Source: Thinopyrum elongatum (taxonomy: Eukaryota; Streptophyta; Magnoliopsida; Poales; Poaceae). From it: a DNA stretch of 64,000 nt. Position numbers and translations under genes: made by a program. Below are positions 58,048-64,000 of the stretch, piece after piece (the first letter of the stretch is position 1; every line of letters begins with the position of its first letter). Under the pieces are notes generated by a model. It was not told where the DNA came from, searched no databases, and worked only from the letters and a program-made list of their open reading frames with translations. The stretch spans positions 167,417,837 through 167,481,836 of the forward strand of contig CM022300.1 of the NCBI GenBank assembly GCA_011799875.1, given 5' to 3'.

Positions 58048-58877
58048 TATCGGTGTGGATCGACTATCTATGGGGCGTTCTAGCCCCTTTTGGTTCGGTG
58101 AGGGGATTGCACAAAACGCAAAGAGTAGGTACAGCAGAAAGCGCAAGGATTTTACCCAGGTTCGGGCCACCTTTGAGGTGTAAGACCCTACTCTTGCTTT
58201 TGGTGTATTGAGAATGTGGAGCACAAGTACACAAAGTGCTCTCCCCCGGCAAGGTGCGAGGAGAAGGCAGCTACATGAGCAAATGTGCGTGGGGTTTGAA
58301 TGGGTTCCAACCCTTGTAAAGGTTGCCCTGGCCCTCCTTTTATAGCTCAAGGGGTTACCACATAGTCAAAAAGGTAATTACACAATGATTAGATAGCATA
58401 CAGTGCTATCATACCTAATTCTGCTAGTTAGGAAAAGAAGCATTTAATGCATCGCTAGGTGTCATGAGGAGGAGAAACCCTGACAAGGATGCAGCACCAC
58501 TTTCCCAACTAACTCCTATTATCTTGACATGCCATTTGGACGGGTGTCGATAAAGGTAATCTTCTCTCCAACGTGCCGACACGTGTCGGTGAACTCCACC
58601 TCACTGCCTGCGGGCTCAAGACCTCACCGATCAGCGACCAGCTGGCTGGTGAGGTGGAGCGCTGGTAGTCGGCAGGGGTCTGCTAGCCACAGGGCTTGCC
58701 GGGTCTTCGTCTTGCCGGCGAAGGTTGCTTCCATTGTTCTGTTCCTTGGTCTTCTTGATGCGATTCGTGGTGTTCCAAAGAGTCGTTTCTCTGAACCAAG
58801 AACCTTCACGGCGGGGAAGCTGCCACTTGTCTGTGTATAGGTCAGGGTATTATACACCCATGTTTAATACACCGATA
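58048..58877 (-). repeat. 3' LTR of Gypsy F
   Basis: 830 bases bounded by the inverted TATCGGTGT/ACACCGATA. The expected TG...CA ends have become TA...TA. It is similar in outline to the E LTR (CTATGGGGC, GTTCGG, TTTACCCAGGTTCGGGCC). Confidence 0.82.
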
Positions 58878-58890
58878 GGAGCCCCCGGGC
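58878..58890 (-). other. Polypurine tract of Gypsy F
   Basis: GCCCGGGGGCTCC on the minus strand, abutting the 3' LTR. It shows that this LTR is the 3' one of F. The sequence on the other side of the LTR has no primer site, so the LTR is not shared with a leftward element. Confidence 0.82.
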
Positions 58891-59408
58891 CTAGGACATA
58901 TGTGTTGTCGGGCATCATTGGGCGAGGCCCAAACAATGAGCAGACAAGCAGTGTTGATTTCATTGGAATGATGTTTGTATCTTGAGATCTTATTTGCTTC
59001 TTCATTAATCTGATTTCGAGCTAGCCCCCAGCCTTCCTCTGGTATTCTTGTCATCTAGGTGGCCTTCACCACTTGCGCCAGAAACCAAGGGCACGTACAT
59101 ACGTGGGTTGCCACCAGGCTCAGCCAAGCAAGCCCATGATCACGCGTGGCTTGAGGTAACTGCCATCTCTATCATCACTCCCTCATTTTACTGCAGCTCC
59201 TCCCATGATGCGGATTAGGCGTGAGACATGGGATTGGTGCGGAAGGGCGGTCGTGCCGATAGTGCCTCAATCAGAGGAGTCAGGACGCCGGATTGGCGAG
59301 ACTGGGTGGTTGACGGAGTAAAGCACCTACCAGAAATGCAGGGTGTGGGATTGGTGAAGCAGGGCGGTTGCCCTAGGGTAGTGGAGAGCCAGCTCCGACG
59401 CCTTCCCC
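58891..59408. other. Upstream region of the opposite-strand unit of Gypsy F
   Basis: About 0.5 kb between the polypurine tract and the antisense TATA box. It matches the corresponding E region in patches (GGTAACTGCCA... near 59154 and AGTAACTGCCAATTCACTC near 41334). It may contain promoter elements of the antisense unit; none identified. Confidence 0.45.
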
Positions 59409-59415
59409 TATAAAA
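59409..59415 (+). promoter_or_regulatory. Antisense TATA box in Gypsy F
   Basis: TATAAAA within CCCCTATAAAAGGAG, 71 bases upstream of an ATG in good plant context (CCACCATGGC). The strand is opposite to gag-pol. Confidence 0.62.
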
Positions 59416-59485
59416 GGAGCAGGGTCGTGGGAGGCGATGCTCATCGACCTCTCCCTTCTCCATTCTTCTTGCGTCTGCCACCACC

Positions 59486-60157
59486 ATGGCGAGAGGAAGA
59501 GGCCTGGCTCGTGCTTCCACCGTGGCAGCGAGAGCTTCTGCTCGGCAACACGCCCTTGCTTCTGCTATGGCCACGGAGGCTGACTCCATTGCGTGGGGTG
59601 GGGCCATAGGTTGAGGTCGAGGATAACGAGGCGCTCGTGGTCGAGGAGGCTGGACCAGGCCGCTGGATGCTCCTCCTCCAGCTGCTCCGGCCCCGGCAAA
59701 AGGCCACACAGGGGACACCGTGCTCGAGTTCATCATGGAGCTGCGCGATCCACCGCGAAGCCGGCTACGACTCCCTCGCCCCTTCGACAGGGTAATGCAG
59801 ATGGACCAGCCGCTTGGTATGTGGTTGCGTGTGAACGGCTCCTGCAATGGCGTTGTTTGGGTGAATGTCGAGTTCCCCTCCAGCGGCATCATGTACCACA
59901 CTCGCGGGTGGAAATCCTTTGCTTGTGCCCGCTATCTGACGGAGGGACACCTCCTCCACTTCAGGTTGGTGGAGTCCGATACACTCTCTGTGAATCTCTT
60001 CTGGGCTTCAGGCGCTCGCCTGGAGTGCTGCGCGGAGAGCTCGAGAAATAGTGAAAGCTCCTCCTCGAGCGATAGCGACGACGAGGTAGATGGTGAAGAC
60101 GACAGTAGCAAGTCCCTGGTCGTCAAGTCCGAAGACGGCGACTTGGACTTCAGCTGA
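59486..60157 (+). pseudogene. Opposite-strand B3-domain protein gene carried by Gypsy F
   Basis: From ATG 59486 one frame runs to TGA 60155-60157 (223 codons) with two internal stops (TGA 59612-59614 and TAA 59624-59626). The N-terminal part is Ala/Arg-rich (MARGRGLARASTVAARASAR). The central part fits the plant B3 DNA-binding fold: LPRPFDRV, then GMWLRVNGSCNGVVWVNVEF, then RGWKSFACARYLTEGHLLHF and SVNLFWASG, at about residues 95-175. An acidic Ser/Asp/Glu tail follows (SSSSSDSDDEVDGEDDSS). B3 proteins bind DNA as plant transcription factors. The frame after the second stop (59720-60157) is open. The call rests on motif spacing by eye. It may be a captured host gene maintained in this element family and only recently damaged. 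Confidence 0.72.
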
Positions 60158-61068
60158 ACGTCAGCAGCACCATCATCACCAGCTGAGCACCGGCAGCACC
60201 ATCATCTGCAACTGGACCCAAGCAGATTGGTCTACCAGGAGCACTTCACCTGCACGCCCCTTTTTCCCTTGGTTACACTCGATGTAAACCATGCAGGAAA
60301 AGGGCTAGAGAAAACGTTAACGGGCAGTTTTCTTTTTTAACAAGTATGCAACATTTGCCGTGCTTAGAAAACCATGTACTATTTCCCTTATCCGTGTTTA
60401 TTCCTGTATGATCTGGATCCGATACCCTATGCAGTTTGGAAACCCGCCAGAACACATACTTGCCACGAGCGCTTTGAAGGACTGGTCCTTAGGAGCCTGC
60501 TAGAAGTAAGGTACCCGGCAAGGTGACTTGCCGGTCTCAATGCAGCTGCAGATTACCCCGTCGAGCGGACTCGAGGCAAGGATAAGAATGCTAATGAAAC
60601 ATAGCAAGATTCCTTCACATGTAGGTTGCTCATACATGTATAAACTCGAATCAAGAAAAAATTCCAGATATAACAAAGAAATTTTTAGTTGTTTTTCAAC
60701 TTATCTTTCTTTGCTCTACTTCTTATCGTATGAAATGAAATGGACGCCAAACGCCACCATCTGGAATGGTACTCCATCATCCCCCCGGGAAACATGTACG
60801 TGAGGAATGCTCATAACTTTGTGAAAAAAGGAGGAGGAAAGGACAGTATGGAGATCTTGGCTGTATGTTAGCCATTTCATGCAAACAAAGTGTAATCACA
60901 TCATATTATGCACTAGTACATAAGTAAATATGCATAAAAAGCTGCAGAACACTTAGCTTTATTCACATATGCACAGGGTCTGTGCCTGGCTTTGTACAAA
61001 GGATTACAAGTCTTTGAGAGTAGGCTTGTACAAAAGGGGTTTCCGGGACCACGCCCGGCAACTGCGCC
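60158..61068. other. Region between the B3 frame and the end of pol, Gypsy F
   Basis: Begins with a likely 3' untranslated region of the plus-strand unit (a segment at about 60388-60415 is shared with Gypsy E 42703-42740). The rest is AT-richer with no recognised feature. Confidence 0.5.
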
Positions 61069-62032
61069 TCATGGGTAGATCTTGCGAAGATGCTCGATGT
61101 TCCACGAGTTTTGCACATGAATGCCATCTTCGGTTTCCATACGGACTGCGCCAGGTCTGGTGACTTGTACTACCCGATAAGGGTCTTCCCACTTTGGCAT
61201 CAACTTGTTTCATCCCTTGGTGGATTGAACACGCTAAAGAACAAGGTTGCCTTCCTCAAGGCTTCGAGCATGAACCTCATGGCTATGATAGCGGCGCAAG
61301 GCTTGCTAGTAGCGTGCAGCTCGCACAGCTACCCAAAGACGATCTTACTCAGGGACCATGGCATCGTCGTGCCGTAGTTGCTCTTGCTCTACCTCATCAT
61401 AGGCAAGCACTCGAGGTGACCCGTATATGAGTTCCGTGGGTAACACCGCTTCTGCACCGTAAACTAGGGAGAAGGGTGTTTGGCCAGTAGCTCGATTTGG
61501 TGTCGTTCTGAGTGACCAAAGAACCATCAGCAACTCATCAATCCAGCGTCTCCCGCAGTTGTGCAGCCTATCAAATGATCTCCTCTTGAGACCGCGCAAC
61601 ACTTCAGCATTGATCCTTTCTGCTTGTCCATTTCTTCTCGGATGAGCAATAGAAGCAAAGCAAACCTTGCTCCCAAGGCTCTGGATATACTGCATGCAGG
61701 AGCAACTCATGAACTGTGTGTCGTTGTCGGCGATGACATCTGTTTGGGTTCCAAAATGGCAAACTAGTCCTTTAAAGAACTTGACGGCTGACTGTGCAGT
61801 TAGCTTTCTCACCGGCTCTACTTTAGGCCACTTTGTGAACTTGTTGATTGCAACGTACAAGAACTCAAAGCCCGGTAGCACAGGGGAAGGGTCCTAGTAT
61901 GTCAAGCCCCAAGACCGAGAAGGGCCAGGAGAGAGGGATCATTTGAAGAGCTTGCGATTGGCTGATGTATATTGTTTGAATGAAACTGGCATGCTTCACA
62001 TCTTGTTACTAGCTCAACTGCATCCTGGAGGG
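61069..62032 (-). pseudogene. Gypsy F integrase
   Basis: Open piece 61345-61881: FEFLYVAINKFTKWPKVEPVRK, then VIADNDTQFMS (second catalytic Asp present, but the usual DNGTQF reads DNDTQF), then NGQAERINAEVL (Glu), and GQTPFSLVYGAEAVLPTEL. The C-terminal part continues in other frames and stops near 61069-61071 after the same LRKxYP end as E. The region upstream (61882-62032) holds the zinc-domain cysteines (TRCEACQ-like) and is cut by the solo LTR. Confidence 0.87.
62028..62032. repeat. TSD of solo LTR, left copy (GAGGG)
   Basis: Repeated at 63567-63571. Confidence 0.92.
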
Positions 62033-63566
62033 TGATACGTCTCCGTCGTATCTATAATTTTTGATTGTTTCATGCCAATATTATACAACTTCATATATTT
62101 TTGGCAACATTTTATATGATTTATTGGACTAACCTATTGATCCAGTGCCCAGTGCCTGTTCCTGTTTGTTGCATGTTTTTTGTTTCACAGAATATCCATA
62201 TCAAACAAAGTCCAAACATGATTAAAAATTACGGTAAATTATTTTGGAATATTTGTGATTTTTAGGAGGTGGAATTAACGCAAACGGAGGCCCACGGCCT
62301 CCACAACCCACCAGGGCGCGTCGGGCACCCCCTGGCGCGCCCAGGTGTCTTGTGCCCTCCCCGTAAGTCAGTTGGGGCCCTTCTTCGGGTGCAAGAAAGA
62401 TAATTTAAGGAAAAAATCATGTAAAATTTTCAGCGCAATCAGAGTTATGGATCTCCGGGAATTTAAGAAATGGTGGAGGGCCAGAAAACAGGAACGCGAA
62501 ACAGAAGGGAACAGAGAGACAGATACAATCTCGGAGGGGCTCTTGCCCCTCCGATGCCATGGAGGCCATGGACCATAGGGGGAACCCTCCTCCCATCTAG
62601 GAGGGAGGCCATGGAAGAATATGAAGGAGGAGGGCTCTCTCCCCCTCTCTCCCGGTGGCGCCGGAACACCGCCGGGGCAATCATCATGTGACGGCGATCT
62701 ACTCCAACAACTTTGTCATCTTCACCAACAACTCCATCACCTTCCCCCATCTATATTCAGCAGTCCACTCTCCCGCAACCCGCTATACCCTCTACTTGAA
62801 CATGGTACTTTATGCTTCATACTATTATCAAATGATATGTTGCCATCCTATGATGTCTGAGTAGATTTTGTTGTCCTATCGGTAATTGGTGAATTGCTAT
62901 GGTTGGTTTAATTTGCTTGTGGTTATGTTGTTGTCGTTTGGTGCCCATCATATGAGCGCGCATGTGGATCACACCATAGGGTTAGTTGTATGTTGATAGG
63001 ACTATGCATTGGAGGGCAAGGGTGATAGCAGCTTCAGCCTAAACATAGAAATTGATACATACAGGATTGAAGGGGGGCCAATATATATCTTAATGCTATA
63101 TTTGGGTGTTTTACCTTAATGAAAGTTAGTAGTTGTGGATGCTTGCTAATAGTTCCAATCATAAGTGCATAGAATTCCAAGTAAGGGATGACATGCTAGC
63201 AGTGGCCTCTCCCACGTAAAAAGTTGCTATCGGTCTAGCAACATAGTCAATTGCTAAGGGACAATTCCGCAAATCCTACCACCACTAATCCACACTCGTT
63301 TTACTAAACTTAATTGTTTCTTTATCTAAACAGCACCTAACATTTATTTTCACGTTCTTTATTATCTTGCAAACCTATCACACCTACAAAGTACTTCTAG
63401 TTTTATTCTTGTTCTAGGTAAAGCAAACGTTAAGTGTGCGAAGAGTTGTATCGGTGGTCGATAGAACTTGAGGGAACATTTGTTCTACCTTTAGCTCCTC
63501 GTTGGGTTCGACACTCTTATTTATCGAAGAAGGCTACAAACAATCCCCTATACTTGTGGGTTATCA
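62033..63566 (+). mobile_element. Solo LTR of an Athila-like (WHAM/Fatima/Sabrina group) element
   Basis: 1534 bases from TGATACGTCTCCGTCGTATC to CTTGTGGGTTATCA, flanked by GAGGG on both sides. No internal sequence, so it is a product of LTR-LTR recombination. The plus orientation is opposite to that of the Sabrina-like element at 45104. The integrase reading frame resumes on the far side (GFYWPISLQDAVELVT-like), confirming the boundaries. Confidence 0.93.
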
Positions 63567-63571
63567 GAGGG
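63567..63571. repeat. TSD of solo LTR, right copy (GAGGG)
   Basis: Follows GGTTATCA. Confidence 0.92.
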
Positions 63572-64000
63572 ATATGGGCCAATAAAAACCTTCCTGGAAA
63601 GCTTTCCCGACAAGGGCTCTTGATCCTATGTGAGAGCCACATATGCCTCCATGTATCTCTACCAACAACTTAAGTCCATATTCCCAGCAAATGCACTTTA
63701 ATTTCACTCTGTTTGGTCTCTTTCTGTACAGAATGTTGTCCACAAACTGGTACATACTTGACTGAACGCTACTTTCTCAGCCTATTCTTACTCATCGGGA
63801 AGCTCTCTTGTTTGGAGAAACTGAACTATGTGTTGCACCCACGCCAGAGCTTGTGGCTCAGCGACAAGGACCAAAGGCATTTCTACAGCCCAGGGAGCGC
63901 CATCCTCAACAACGAGAACCTGAGGTTCTATGTGGAACTGCGGCTCACCGTCAAGCGCATTATTGTTCCCGGCCACACTCTCGCTAGCGGCTTGAGGAAG
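63567..64000 (-). pseudogene. Gypsy F integrase zinc domain and RNase H-integrase linker, cut by window edge
   Basis: Reads MYQFVDNILYRKRPNRVKLKC and EIHGGICGSHIGSRALVGKA (integrase zinc domain histidines), homologous to 44266-44560 of Gypsy E. A stop between 63755 and 63788 and frame changes show decay. Continues off-window. Confidence 0.85.

Larger units (their letters stand above)
58048..64000 (-). mobile_element. Gypsy element F (Tat-like, related to E), 3' half
   Basis: Minus-strand element whose 3' LTR is 58048-58877. It continues through the 3' internal region, integrase and RNase H to the window edge; gag, RT and 5' LTR lie to the right. Its polypurine tract is the same as that of E and its integrase is closely similar (RTTPNRATGQTPFSLVYGAE). 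It is interrupted by a solo LTR at 62033-63566. The left flanking pentamer is GTGGC; its partner is off-window. Confidence 0.87.

Noticed and set aside
57437..58877. Gag of a second element sharing the Gypsy F LTR (tandem array)
   Set aside because: No primer-binding site follows the LTR on that side, the protein has no gag motif, and it continues in frame across the Gypsy E TSD to a stop and flank.

Overview
This window is repeat-dense grass DNA from a Triticeae genome (wheat, Aegilops or barley type). The evidence is the LTR and polyprotein signatures: two Angela/BARE1/WIS-type Copia elements, a Sukkula-type element with giant LTRs, Sabrina/WHAM-type LTRs starting TGATACGTCTCC, Tat-like Gypsy elements, and CACTA transposons with TTTGCCGTC subterminal repeats. 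I see no intact host gene, no rRNA or tRNA gene and no CRISPR. Nearly every coding region is a decayed retroelement polyprotein, and almost all of them lie on the minus strand. Family names come from remembered signatures. The element boundaries come from target-site duplications (TSDs), terminal motifs and reading frames read directly here.

Layout. 1-11144: Copia A (-), with its 3' LTR cut by the window edge and a non-autonomous CACTA (538-4297, TSD TGT) in the end of its pol gene. 11145-11939: the terminus of a second CACTA. 11940-39832: Gypsy C (-), 5' LTR 39342-39832, 3' half off-window. Its protease is interrupted by a solo LTR of a large-LTR Copia-like family (13509-38116, TSD GCATT). 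That LTR has swollen to 24.6 kb because it holds Copia B (14227-22482) and an old Sukkula-related LTR, which itself holds a complete Sukkula-type element (24716-35330, TSD TTGAG; LTRs of about 4.8 kb around an internal domain of only 964 bp).

40196-57436: Gypsy E (-), TSD CAACC, containing a Sabrina-like non-autonomous element (45104-52174). 58048 to beyond the right edge: Gypsy F (-), with its integrase split by a solo LTR (62033-63566, TSD GAGGG). The short stretches between these elements (39833-40195 and 57442-58047) join in frame when Gypsy E and one TSD copy are disregarded. They form the 3' end of an unrecognised repeat-containing coding sequence, hit by Gypsy E and F and, just past its stop codon, by Gypsy C.

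Most interesting signal: both Tat-like elements (E and F) carry, on the strand opposite to gag-pol and just inside the 3' LTR, a transcription-unit-like segment with a TATA box, an ATG 71-75 bases downstream and a shared 3' region. In F its reading frame encodes a B3-like DNA-binding domain, now with two in-frame stops. In E the frame has diverged beyond recognition.
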